Source of the DNA: Aselliscus stoliczkanus
Lineage: Eukaryota > Chordata > Mammalia > Chiroptera > Hipposideridae
DNA: 64,000 nucleotides
Direction: 5' to 3'
Assembly (NCBI GenBank): GCA_033961575.1
Contig: CM066737.1
Coordinates: forward strand, 83,944,271-84,008,270
The position numbers and the translations under genes were made by a program. Numbering within the stretch: the first letter of the stretch is position 1; every line of letters starts with the position of its first letter. Of this stretch, positions 1 through 10,625 are shown piece after piece. The notes under the pieces are model-generated. The model searched no databases and had not been told where the DNA came from. It worked only from the letters and a program-made list of their open reading frames with translations.

Positions 1-139
1 TCTCTATTTAAAGAAACAGGTTTTTTTGTTTGTTTGTTTCATTGACTTCTCTGAATGTATTTTCTGTTTTCTATTTGATTGATTTCTCTTCCGAACTTTG
101 ATCTATTGTTGTGTTGCCTTTAATGATCTGTTCAAGGTA

Positions 140-612
140 ATGTAGTCTCTTCCCAGCATGCACCTCAAAACTCTTCCAGCCTCTACTCATTACCAAATTC
201 TAAAGCCACTTCCATATTTTTAGGTATTTGTTAAAGCAACACCCCACTTCTCGGTACCAATGTTTGTCTTAGTCCTTTCAGGCTACTATACCAGAACACC
301 ATAGGCCAGGTGACTTACACAGAAAAGAAATGTGTTTCTCACAGTTCTGGATGCTGGGAAGTCCAAGTTCAACATGCAGGCAGATTTGGTATCTGGCTCA
401 TAAACAGCCATTTTTTTTTTCCTGTGTCCTGACATGGCAGAAGGGGTGAAGGATCTCTCTAGGGCCTCATTTATAAGGTCACTAATCCCATTCATAAGGG
501 TCTCACCCTTATGACTTAATCACCTCCCATAGTCCTTACCTCCAAATACCATCACACTGGGATTCGGTTTCAATATGAATTTTTGGAGAACACAAACATT
601 CAGTCTCTAGCA
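140..612 (+). mobile_element. MaLR-like (MST-type) internal end plus 3' LTR
   Basis: Bases 265-612 read as a 348-bp LTR that begins tgtcttagtcc and ends cagtctctagca. It has the layout I recall for ERVL-MaLR LTRs of the MST class, including the block ctcacagttctggatgctgg and the late block accatcacactggg. The 120 bases before it (about 150-264, ending ggtaccaatgtt) match the style of MaLR internal sequence that precedes a 3' LTR, so this is probably the right end of a degraded provirus in plus orientation. No coding capacity is visible. The subfamily and the left boundary are uncertain. Confidence 0.6.
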
Positions 613-619
613 TGGTGGC

Positions 620-2420
620 ATTCATTAGTTTGTATATATTTTATAACCTTTATACTACTTTCTAAATTACTTTCCTTACATAGATTTTAACATATAAAAA
701 TCTTATATATTTATCCATGTAATTATCAGTTTCATTATTTTTCTCTCCCTTGTGTAGTTCAGTATTTCCATCTGGTATCATTTTCCTTGAGAGAGAAGGA
801 AAATATACTGCAGTACATGTTCACGTAGTGATGAATCTGTTCCTCTCTTAAATGTCTAAAATTTTTCTTATTTTGCCTTGGTTTCACAGAAGATTTTTAA
901 AAGATGTTTTCTCTGTGTATGGATTTCTGGGATAGTAGGTTTTTTTCTTTCAATACTTTAAACAATATGGCTCCATTGTTTTCTCACTTGTTTGATTTTG
1001 GATGAGAAGTCTAATGTCACCCCGATTTTTGTTTGTTTATACCTAATGTGTCTTGTTTTCCTCTGGCTGTTCTCTTTATCATTTTAGAGCAAATTGATTA
1101 TAATATGCCATGGTGTAATTTTTTTTAATGTTTCTTGTGCTTAGGGTTTGTTGAATATCTTGAATTTGTGTGTTTGTAATTTCCATCACATTGGGGGTGG
1201 GGAATGGGGGTGGAGAATTGCCCTAATTCCTTCAAATGTGCTTCCCATCCTGCTTTTTCCCTCTTCTTGGCAGATTGCAATTATTGCAATACATTAGGCT
1301 GCTTGAAGTTCTGTACAGCTCATTGATGCTATGCTCATTCACATGTTTTTTCCCCCTCTGTGTTGCATTTCAGATAATTTCTCTTGCTAAATCTTTAAAT
1401 AGCCATCTTTTCTTCTGCAATATCTAATCTGTCGTGAATGCCTTACAATATGTTTTCTCATATCACATTTTGAAATTTTCATCTCTAGAAGTTTGATTTA
1501 GTGTGATTTTCCATGTCTCTACTTAATTTTTTGAACATTTGGAATATAGACATAATGACTGATACAGTGTTTCTTTGCTGCTTATAGTAATGTCTATTAA
1601 TTAATTCTGGGTTGCTTTTGATGGATTGATTCATCTCTGTATTATGAGAAGCATGTTAGGACCTCTTTTGCACTGATAATTTATTATTGGATGCCAGAAT
1701 TTGTGAATTTTATGGAGGTGGGTGCCAGATAGCTTTGTATTTTTATAAGTATTTTAGAATTTGTTCCTGGATGCTCTTAAGTTGCTTGTAAATGGTCTGA
1801 TCCTTTGGGGTCCTTTTAAGATTTGCTAGGCAGAAACAGAGCAGTGCTCAATGTATGGTAAATTATTCCCCACTACTGAGGCAAGACCCTTCCATGTACG
1901 CTATCCAATGCCGTGAATATTAAGGTTTTCCAGCCTGGCTGGCAGGAACATTCACGATTCCAGGCCTGGGAGGAGTGCCAGGCACTGTTACTTAAAATCT
2001 TTTTAGGTTGCTGCAGGTACCTTCCTCACAAGCATGAGCTGATCAATAATCAGCAGAATAACTGGGATGGGAGTGGGGCTCTGAATGTTTCTGGAGTTAT
2101 CTATGCATAAAATCATCCTCTCTGGTATTGAGAACTCTACCCACCTTGTTCTGCAAAAGTCTTTTAGCTTCATCACCTAAATTTAGAGTGACCATTGGTC
2201 TCCTCCTAGGTTCCCCCTCCCTGATCCATGGCCTGGAGATTCAGTATATATTTGGAGCAATTATAGGGCTCACTTCATTTATTTCCAAACTCTCAGGGAT
2301 CAATGTCCACCATCTGATGTCCAATGTCTTAAACTATTGTCTTACATTTCCCCCCCATTTTTTTGTTGTTTCAGAGGGTAACTCTGATCCGTTTTTCTCT
2401 ATCTTCAGCTGAAGAGGATA
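620..2420 (-). mobile_element. old L1/HAL1-like sequence, antisense (5' half)
   Basis: The stretch is T-rich on the plus strand and its reverse complement reads like the 5' UTR and ORF1 part of old mammalian L1 or HAL1 elements. Marks include the block around ggatttctgggatagtagg and the run of ORF1-like sequence from about 1,230 to 1,560. No long reading frame survives. A similar antisense sequence occurs at 19,000-20,460. The boundaries and the choice between L1 and HAL1 are inference. Confidence 0.45.
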
Positions 2421-2839
2421 TATAATTTATTCTTACTTGCTTTGTCTCCACAAATTTGTGAAGCCACCCTCTCAAAAACCACCAAAGATTTCTTAACCAT
2501 CAAATGCCTTCTCACATTCTTACCACTGATCTTCATCATTAACAATTTTGGATAATACCTTCCTTACTAAAATTTGATTCTTTCTGAAATTTCATACCAT
2601 TCTGTTTTACATTTTCTCCTAATGCTCATGATATATGTCCCTTTTAAAATCCAACAGGAATAGCAATGCTTCACCATAATTCCATATTAAATGTTTTTTA
2701 TTTTCACAAATCTGATCTTGTGTAGCTTTTCTTTTGTTATCACAAAAAGTCTGTAATACACAAATTACATATTAGATATCATTCCTCAGTCATGGCCTGA
2801 ACGTATCCTTGTTTAAATCCATTTGGCTATTTATTCTTT

Positions 2840-3330
2840 TTAAAAATCTTTTTATTTAAATATAGATTTAAATACAGTATTATGTTGGTTATATTAGTTT
2901 CAGGTGCACAATATACTGATTCAACACTTTTATGCCTTATCATGTGATCACCCCACTAATTATAGTAATCATCTGTCACAGTGCAAACTCATCACAATGC
3001 TATTGACTATATTTCCCTTCACCTTTTTCATCCATTCCCCACCCCCTCCCATCTGGCAACAAACAGTGTGTTCTTTGTATCTTTGCGTCTGTCTCAGTTT
3101 TGTGTGTTCGTTCATTTTTTCTTTAGATTCCACATATAAGTGAAATCATATGGTATTTGTCTTTTCAGTCTCACTTATTTCGCTTAGCATAATACCCTCT
3201 CTAAGTCCATCCATGTTGTCAGAAATGGCAAGATTTCATTCTTTTTATTGCATTATATATACACACACACACATACACTCACACACACACATACATTACA
3301 TCTTCTTTGTCCATTCATCAGTATACTACT
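2840..3330 (-). mobile_element. L1 3' end fragment, antisense
   Basis: The plus strand shows the reverse complement of an L1 ORF2 end and 3' UTR: tagtttcaggtgcacaatat, then a polypyrimidine tract, then gattccacatataagtgaaa and tccatccatgttgtcag. It is 5'-truncated near 3,320. A CA-rich microsatellite (about 3,258-3,297) has grown inside it. Confidence 0.75.
3258..3297. repeat. (CA)n microsatellite, imperfect
   Basis: Two runs of alternating CA separated by atacactc, within the antisense L1 fragment. Confidence 0.85.
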
Positions 3331-3336
3331 ACTTTT

Positions 3337-3436
3337 TTTTTTGTGGGCAATGTCACTGGCCCTCATATGTGGGACCCGAACCCGGGCCGCTGGCTTCCCA
3401 AGTCAGCTCTTAACCACCGTGCCACTCGGCCAGCCT
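3337..3436 (-). mobile_element. short tRNA-derived SINE, antisense
   Basis: Reading on the minus strand it has the ggccgagtggcacgg head, an anticodon-arm-like block, the box B-like gttcgggtcccac and a gacattgcccac end followed by an A tail (T run at 3,333-3,342). The flanking agtatactactac at 3,320-3,332 recurs at 3,437-3,449, a clear target duplication. Confidence 0.85.
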
Positions 3437-3480
3437 AGTATACTACTACTTTTAAATGAAGTATATTCTATTACCTTTTA

Positions 3481-4589
3481 ATGGTAAACTTCAAATTTAA
3501 ATTCCATGAGGTAAATGAGACTTTACATTTTGAATAATCTGTCTTAGTTTACTGAAGGAAGGCATATTGATATTTGGTTGCTACACATAATGTTTGTGTA
3601 AAAGATTTAAAAATTTATTTTTATTCTGTCAAAAGGAAATCTTATATCATAGAGACATATTCTAGAAATCTGAAACCTGGAAAATCTAAATTTCACAAAA
3701 TACACACTAGATTATATTTGTCATGAGAACTGCTTGGGTGAATTAATGTAGGACTGTTAGATGATGAACTGTGATTAAGGGGGAGGGGATGGGAAGAAGT
3801 CTATGAAAACTACTTTCATTGCAGACCCATGTCTATCCTCTGCAACAAATCAGATATCATTGTTCCCTAACTTAGTGCTAACGTCAATGCTAACATGAAT
3901 ACTAGCAAAATACAGGGATTTCTGGCGGCTCACAAACAAAACAATAATAATACCCTTATTTATAAGAAGTAATAATTTTCATGAAAATGTTTTAGTAATT
4001 TGTAGACTGCAGTCACATTAGGGAACATTCTGTTTTTAGTTCAACGATTTGAAACTGAAATGCCCACCTGAGTCAGGGAAGTCATTTAAATGTGTGCAGT
4101 GGGTCAAGGGTGTATAAGAAATGAGACAAAAAAAGAAATGATGAGGACAGTGATAACATAGCAACTGCAAGCCCTGTATAAAGGCATTCCATTTAAAATA
4201 CTGAAAAACATATTATGAAGGCCAACACACCTTTGTGGATGTCCAATTTAATTAATTATCCATTTCAATGGGGAAGAAAGTTAGTCTGTCTTTATCATGT
4301 TCAGGCTGTCATTACCTCACATTTAACTTCCACAGCTTGGAGTCATGTGGAATCTCTGCATATCAAATCATCAGAGAGGGAGATATTACAATAGGCAGTG
4401 ACTGTAAGACATGATGGTGTGCCTCAGGAATTTTTGACAACTGGAATATTAAAATTAATGAGCACATTTTAAAAGTGTTCAAAAATATTTAAAGAAATAG
4501 TTATTTTTAGTTTAAAATAGCTTACTTTATCTTATTCTGTATATGACCATGTATTATCTTTCTTTCAACTTAAGAATGGCATCATTAAT
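3481..4589. other. unassigned AT-rich stretch
   Basis: No gene, RNA or repeat that I can name. Short open frames here are not supported by any recognisable protein sequence. Confidence 0.5.
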
Positions 4590-4826
4590 GTCTGGTGTGC
4601 CAAAAAATATATACACATTTAAGAGATTGTTAACGTTGTTCAGACATTAGTTCACCATAATCAGAAGTGTCTGGATGCTGATGGTAACCACTTTGAACAC
4701 CTGTTGTAATTGAAGAAGTCAAATGTGACTTGTATTGATTTTCTGTTATCAATATATATTGAGTATTACAATTTTAGTAGTTTTTTCTTTCTTAAAAGAT
4801 GTATACTTTTATTGGCACCCTCTGTA
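4590..4826. mobile_element. Tc1/mariner-type remnant with terminal inverted repeats
   Basis: The left end ggtgtgccaaaaaatatata and the right end (reverse complement beginning gggtgccaataaaagtatac) are inverted repeats of about 28 bp. The interior around 4,630-4,720 looks like the last part of a transposase frame in which a stretch can be read as degenerate protein. At about 237 bp it is far too short to be autonomous, so it is an internally deleted or MITE-like copy of an old mammalian Tc/mariner family. Family name not determined. Confidence 0.6.
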
Positions 4827-4854
4827 TATATTTACTATAAATATGTATGTATAT

Positions 4855-5035
4855 AAATATAAAATTTTCTGTAAAGTTTCAGATAGTAAATGTTTTGGCC
4901 TTGCAGGCCATATGATCTCTGCACAATTATTAAATTGTCTTATTGTAGTGCAAAAGAAGCCATGGACAATACATAAACAAATGGGTGTCACTGTGTTCCA
5001 ACAAAACTTTATTTATGGACACAGATTTGTACTTT
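4855..5035. mobile_element. hAT-Charlie-like (MER20-like) fragment
   Basis: The sequence from ttttctgtaaagtttcagat through ccatatgatctctgcacaat to aaaactttatttatggacac follows the order of blocks in mammalian MER20/MER33-type nonautonomous hAT elements as I remember them. The terminal inverted repeats are not both visible, so this is a partial copy. Confidence 0.5.
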
Positions 5036-5079
5036 TCAAAGAAAAGTGATATTTTTCAAAGAAAAATTTTCAGTATTAA

Positions 5080-5265
5080 TTTTTTTTAATTAAAATTTAT
5101 TGGGGTGATAATGGTTAGTAAAATTATATAGGTCTTGAGATTATTATGGTAAATGAAATAAGTCAAACAGAGAAAGTTCAGAAACATATGATTTCACTGA
5201 TACATGGATATAAAAGCAAAAGCAAGAAAAGAACAAGAAAAATAAAAATTAATTAAAAAAAATAG
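5080..5265. mobile_element. L1 tail with 5' inversion (twin priming)
   Basis: Bases 5,080-5,130 are the antisense L1 3' end (attaaaatttattggggtga, then ggttagtaaaattatatagg). Bases 5,135-5,230 then read in the sense direction as the L1 segment taaatgaaataagtcaaaca and atgatttcactgatacatgg. Two L1 segments in opposite orientation side by side are the known product of twin priming. Confidence 0.5.
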
Positions 5266-5755
5266 ACAAAACCATTAATAGTTACCAAAATCCTTGATGT
5301 TTTGCCAAAATTGACAAATCTATATGGATCGTGTTTCTGAACCCTAAAGTGGGCTGAATTTACCATTCAGAATTCCGAGAATATTTTCAAGTTGTTTTGG
5401 GACAAAGGCTATATTATGTCTCAAGGCCAGCCCAGTGTTGTACCAAGGCCATCTAGTGACAGTGTCTGCTCCCATCGGAAAGCTTATTGCTTTCTCTATT
5501 TTGCTGTGCATAGCAATAATAAAATACAGATTTTAGTGAGTTTTATTATGATTTTAGATTTTCTGTAGTCCATAAACTCTATTATTGCCTGTACTTATTG
5601 CCTATGCCAAGGGGCAGACAGTTTCCACAGCTCCATCCTTTGAAAGCCACTTGGGGCCAGCCTATGTGATGTTTGCCCACATGGTTAATTTGGCTGTAGG
5701 AAAGCCTCAGACAAGTATACCATAAAATACCTGAAATTCTAGCATTAATAATAGA
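5266..5755. other. unassigned stretch
   Basis: No gene or repeat recognised. There is a low-complexity AT run at its left edge. Confidence 0.4.
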
Positions 5756-5759
5756 AATA

Positions 5760-5945
5760 ATAATAATGATAGAAATGGATAAGAATTAGCATCTATTGAC
5801 TGCCTACCATATGCCAGAAATTGTGTGTTAAATGCTTTACTTATATTTTAGAGATGAGGAAATGAGTTTTAGAGAAGCTAAATAACTTGTCCAAGGCCAC
5901 AGAACAAGGATGTGGGGAATCCAGGATTGGGTACAGGAAGTGAGT
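5760..5945 (-). mobile_element. MIR, antisense
   Basis: The order tgactgcctaccatatgcca, aaatgctttactta, gagatgaggaaatgag and acttgtccaaggccacag is the reverse complement of the MIR core and tail, an ancient mammalian tRNA-derived SINE. Confidence 0.75.
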
Positions 5946-6685
5946 ATGGTAGAGAAGGCTGTATGGAAAACTTTAGGAAACAGGATGCTTAGAGTGGTGA
6001 GAAGAGAGAGGGTTGTATGAGAAAAATATGAAATGACAGGGTTGAGATGAGAGGGCAATTTTTTTATTCCTATCTGCCCACCGCTTTTCCCTTTGGCAAC
6101 CATCAGCTTGTTCTGCATATCTATGGGTCTGTTGAAATGTAAAGGTATTTCACAAGTTTTCCCATGGCTCCTTTTGTTTTCCAATATATCATTTCTCTTT
6201 ATCTTTAGCAATTTACTTATTGCTAAAAATATGTAGAATGCTTCCAATATTGCTACTATCTCAGTAGCCAGGGTTTTGTGTCAGCTGAGCCTAAGGAATA
6301 CTCACTTGTTCTGTTGGTAAGCTGTACTACAAAGAATATAAACCATGAGACCAAAGGGATAAGTGATTGTCATAGAAAATTGCTCAGAAAGTAAGCATAC
6401 TCCACACACCTTTATGAAGCATCTCAAGTAAACATACAAACCTTCTTAACAGCACTTTGACACAACACTAAAAATACACTGAAACAACACTCACAAAAAT
6501 CACCTTATTGTGCAAAAATTAATTACCATAGTTTAACTATTAAACAAGATCACATTTTCCAACCCCTAAAAAATATTTAACACTGTCTGAAAAGTGAGAT
6601 GACTGCATAAGATATAAAGGTAGTTTTGGTCTCCTAGAAAGATTTCATTATTTAACATGTTCAGGGCCTTATAAATTTCATTTAG
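5946..6685. other. unassigned stretch
   Basis: A 136-codon open frame on the minus strand (5,837-6,247) overlaps the MIR at its end and shows no recognisable domain; it is treated as chance. Nothing else is supported. Confidence 0.4.
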
Positions 6686-7056
6686 AATCAAAGAACAGAT
6701 AAAGAGCTACCCAGACAAGAAAAAGCTAAAGGAGTTCATTGCCACCAAACAAGTATTAGCAGGAATTTTAGAGGGACTTAAGACAAAAATAAAGATAAAA
6801 AACATGAATAATAAAATGGCAATAACTACATATCTGTCAATAATTACTTTAAGTGTACATGGATTAAATGCTCCCACCAAGACAGGGTAGCTGAACATCT
6901 GAAATTCATATAAAATAATATTGAATGTCAACTGTAATTACAAATTTAAAAAGGGGAGAAGGTGAAGGGGAATAAGTGACTCTAATTTCCAGATATGAAA
7001 CAAGTCATGGGTATGTAATGTACAGCATGGGGAATATAGTCAATAATATTATGATA

Positions 7057-7557
7057 GGGCCAGCTGAGTGGCTCAGTTGATTAAGAGTTGGCTTAGAGCA
7101 CGTGCTCTGAGCAACAGGGCCCACAGTTCTATTCCCACATGGGCCAGTGAATGCTGCGCCCTAGCTGAGCTGTCACTGAGCTGTCAACAGGTGGCAGGAT
7201 GGCTCAGCTGGTGTAACAACAAAATTACCTGTTCAATGGTGGGCTACACCCGCCCGCAACTAAGTCTGAACTGGTTATCTTGAGCTGAGCTGCCACCCAA
7301 ATGGCTGAGTGGATTGGGCGCGCGCTCTTAACAACAAGGCTGCCGGGTTTGACTCCCACATGGGATGGTGGCTATGCCCACCTGCAACTAAGATTGAACA
7401 CAGCACTTGAGTTTAGATGCCATGAGCTGCCAATGGGAAGCCAGATGGCGACTGGCGCCCTCCACAGTGAAGATTGAAGAACAACGACTTGGCTGGTCCC
7501 CTCCCCCAATTCCCCAACACTGTTCCCCTTCCCCAATTCCCCAATAAAATCTTTAAA

Positions 7558-7590
<33 letters not shown>
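7057..7590 (+). mobile_element. long tRNA-derived SINE (Rhin-1-like form)
   Basis: The tRNA-like head (gggccagctgagtggctcag) is followed by a body containing caggtggcaggatggctcag, which is shared with the type-B SINEs at 40,482 and 43,532. A second tRNA-like module follows around 7,300 (ggctgagtggattgggcgcg), then ccaattccccaacactgttc and ccccaataaaatctttaaaa before an (AAT)n tail. The flanks aatattatgata (7,045-7,056) and aatattgtaata (7,591-7,602) form an imperfect target duplication. It sits inside the L1 3' UTR. Confidence 0.85.

Positions 7591-7594
<4 letters not shown>
7557..7594. repeat. (AAT)n microsatellite at SINE tail
   Basis: About twelve AAT units grown from the A-rich SINE tail. 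Confidence 0.9.
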
Positions 7595-7717
7595 TTGTAA
7601 TAGTGTGGTACCGTGTCAGATGTTTACTGGATTTAAAATGCCGATCACTTCTTTAGGTATAGAAATAGTGAATAAATATGGCATACACCTGAATCTAATC
7701 TAATATTGTAGGTTAGC

Positions 7718-8815
7718 TGTTGAGAGCCGACAGCCTTGCAGTGTCTGACAAGGTCACATTACCCTGCTCAGCACTGGATGTTTGGGGTGCTGCCTTATGG
7801 TTGGTAATGTAATATCTCCTGCCTCTATGAACCCATGTGCCTCTCCTCCTATAGGAGACAATACACTCACTGCATTTGTGACAAGTTCCTGTGGTTCTGC
7901 GATGATGGCTGGCTGTGTAAGCCAATGACAGGGCAAGATTTCCTAAAAGTATTGGGGACTCAAGCCCCTTGGAAAAGGAAACTCCCTAAGACAGGCTACA
8001 GCCCGAGGGGACCCCTGAACTGAGATATTGGGGACTCAAGCCCCTTGGAAACTGAGGCACAGACCTCTGGCAACTTAGGCCAAAAAGCCTGGCTGTGAGA
8101 AACTGACAGCCTGCCTCTGAGAAGCTGATGATAACATCAGTCCTTGTTCTCACTTGCCTAAGGGCCCTGCTGTGAAAAGTCTCCTTGAAGACTAAAAGTC
8201 TTCAGGCCATGAGAGTTCCGGGCAGCTTACTGACCATGGGGTATGTTAATTAACAGCTTTATTTGAATTTGTTGCCTAGTACATTGTTGTAGCAACAGAT
8301 ACTGAAGCTTTGACTGAGAAACAGATGCTACCCTATATTGTAAATCTGTAGCCCTCTGTAGGACAAAAGATGTTTAAGACTCCCTTTAGCTACTATTAGA
8401 TAATTTTTACCCTAAACTCAGCCATTGCTAGTCTTTTAGTAATAGTTCAAGTATATGCCCTGGGAGTCTAGCTGCTGGAATTTGAGATAATGGCTAGGTA
8501 GTCATGGTAACCACCCTTTAGGCGATATATAGAGATAAGTGAATCCTTAACATAGAATAGGCCAGTGTACCCTGGAGAGAGCAATTACAAGGAAGTAAAG
8601 ACTGCAAAAGTCCTAAGAGGTGGAACTTAACTTGTGATTGAGGTAATGGTCAAAAATCCCTATAAAAGGGACATGGTCTGGCAATAAAGTGTGACGCTTC
8701 TTCTCTCTGAAACTCCCCCGGTGTCTCCACTCTTTCCCTTCTTTCTTTTCTTCCCTCGCTGATGCCGTCTCCACCTGAGGGAACCCCTGGACTCGCGGAG
8801 GCTGGTCCCCCGCAA
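7718..8815 (+). mobile_element. solo LTR of an endogenous retrovirus
   Basis: A 1.1-kb block interrupts the L1 3' UTR: ttagc occurs at 7,713-7,717 just before it and at 8,816-8,820 just after it, and L1 sequence resumes with tatattttaat exactly as in the uninterrupted copy at 9,893. The block starts tgttgagagc and ends cccgcaa. It has a TATA-like tataaaag near 8,661 and a polyadenylation signal aataaag near 8,684, followed by a pyrimidine-rich U5-like region, so it is an LTR in plus orientation. A 25-bp segment beginning attggggactcaagcccctt occurs twice (about 7,951 and 8,026). No viral coding sequence is present. Class I or II cannot be decided: the duplication is 5 bp exact, or 6 bp with one mismatch if the LTR ends in CA. 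Confidence 0.75.
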
Positions 8816-8850
8816 TTAGCTATATTTTAATATTAATAAAAACCTTTAAG

Positions 8851-9915
8851 AAAAGATAGGGTGGCAGAATGGATTAGAAACAAGACCCTTACATATTCTT
8901 ACAAGAGACTCACTTCAGATAAAAATACACACATAGCTAAAAGTAAATGGATGGAAAAGATATTTCATGAAAATGGAATAGCTTGGATAGCCATACGTAT
9001 ACCATACAAAATAGACTTTAAAACAAAGGCTTTACCAAGAGAAAAAGAAGGACTAGTAATCCCACTTCTGGGTATTTATTCGAAGAAATCCAATACTTCT
9101 TGTTCTAGATGTTCATTGCAGCATTATTTTCAACAGCCAAGATATGGAATCAACCTAAGTGTCCATCAATAGATGAATGGATAATATACAATGGAACATT
9201 AGTCAGCCATAAAAAAGAAAGTAATCTTGCCATCTGCTACAACATGGATGGACCTACAGAGTATTATGCTGAGTGAAAAAAGTCAGACAAGGACAAGTAC
9301 CATATGATTTCACTTATATGTGGAATCTAAAGAACAAAATAAACAAACAAACAAAACAGAAACACACTCATAGATACAGAGAACACTTTGATGATTGCCA
9401 GATGGGAAGGAGTTTTGGGGTGAGTGAAAAAGAGGAAGGGATTAAGAAGTACAAATTGGTAGTTATAAAATAGTCATGGGGATGTAAAACATAGGGAATA
9501 TAGTCAATAATAGTCAATAATACAGTAATAACTATGTATAGTGCTACGTGGCTACTAGACTAGTTAGGGGGATCACTTCTGAAATTATATAAATGTCTAA
9601 CCACTATGCTGTACACCGGAAATTAATATAAAATAATATTGAATATCAACTGTAATTCAAAAATTAAAAAGGGGGATAAAAGGTGAAGGGAAATAAGAGG
9701 TTCAAATTTCCAGATATAAAACAAGTCTTGGGCATGTAATATACAACATTGGGAATATAGTCAATAATATTGTGATAGCATGGTACAGTGTCAGATGGTT
9801 GCTGTACTTATGGTGATCACTTCTTTAGGTGTATAAATGTTGAATAACTATGGTGTACACCTGAAACTAATATAATATTGTAGGTTAGCTATATTTTAAT
9901 AAAAGTCCTAAATAA
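8851..9915 (+). mobile_element. L1, internally deleted, with duplicated 3' UTR block
   Basis: It starts inside the ORF2 endonuclease region (aatggattagaaacaagacc; residues like LTSDKNTHIAKSKW) and jumps at about 9,050 to the ORF2 C-terminal part (cccacttctgggtatttatt, ggaatcaacctaagtgtcca, tgctgagtgaaaaaagtcag). The 3' UTR from 9,470 contains two tandem versions of one block, about 9,472-9,640 and 9,722-9,890, each with agggaatatagtcaataata (or close) and a gtacacc..gaaa-taatat segment. It ends in tattttaataaaagtccta. Confidence 0.75.
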
Positions 9916-10430
9916 AATAAAACAAGCAAACCAAACCCCCTTCTGCAGCAGGAAACAAATTGCTTGTTCTTGAGAACTTTCCCATCAAGAATTTAGTAGA
10001 AGCAGGTACATGTATACCATTGTGATGTTTTTGTTAATGTTTCCAAACAATGTATTTTGAAATCAGAATCACTTCTTATTCAGTTTCATATATTATAATT
10101 CTCCTGATGCTCTTTATCATACATCAGTGATCAGAATGGAGATATAATTCCCCAGTCCCTGCCCAAAAGACCTGAGTAGGATCTTGCTGTAAGTTGATGG
10201 GAGTATTGCCCTAACTCATGGATTGTACAAGAATGAACTGCTATTGGGTTTGACTGATTGTAGATGGGCTGTTGTGTGGTGTATTCAAAACTATTGATTG
10301 AAACTTACAATGCTTAATAAAAATCTTTATTCTTTTAGTATAAAAAAGATTAAATGAGAAAATGCATGTGAAATTGTATAAGGTAGGTGATACTTAATAA
10401 CATTAAATATAAAACTTAGCTAAATAATAT
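9916..10430. other. unassigned stretch
   Basis: AT-rich, no recognised gene or named repeat. Confidence 0.4.
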
Positions 10431-10434
10431 TAAT

Positions 10435-10514
10435 AAAAAGCATGCAGCTTAGTGAACTTGGGCACATTTATAATCTCTCTCTACTCCAGTTTCTTTATTT
10501 GTAAAATGGGAATA

Positions 10515-10545
<31 letters not shown>

Positions 10546-10625
10546 TATCATCTGCTTAGCAGGGTTGTTGTGAGAATTAAATGAATTCATATACACAGCA
10601 CTTTAAAACTTTCACTAGAGGTTCT
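10435..10625 (+). mobile_element. MIR with (AAT)n expansion
   Basis: The MIR order is visible: gaacttgggcacatttataa, ctccagtttctttatttgta, aaatgggaataatag, then a run of about ten AAT units (10,514-10,548), then gcagggttgttgtgagaatt. Confidence 0.8.

Larger units (their letters stand above)
6690..8850 (+). mobile_element. L1, internally deleted, split by a SINE and a solo LTR
   Basis: Bases 6,695-6,770 encode the end of an L1 ORF1 (around gagttcattgccaccaaaca). Bases 6,805-6,905 hold the inter-ORF spacer and ORF2 start (aatggcaataactacatatc, tggattaaatgctccca). At about 6,905 the sequence jumps to the 3' UTR, with nearly all of ORF2 missing; the join sits at ctgaaatt, which also occurs in the 3' UTR at 9,583. 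The 3' UTR is then interrupted by a long SINE (7,057-7,590) and an LTR (7,718-8,815), and ends as ctatattttaatattaataa near 8,850. Confidence 0.75.

Noticed and set aside
5837..6247. Minus-strand frame of 136 codons
   Set aside because: Its C-terminal part is a MIR element read in antisense; no conserved domain is visible.
7718..8815. Intact endogenous retrovirus
   Set aside because: Only one LTR is present and no gag, pol or env-like sequence adjoins it; both flanks are L1.
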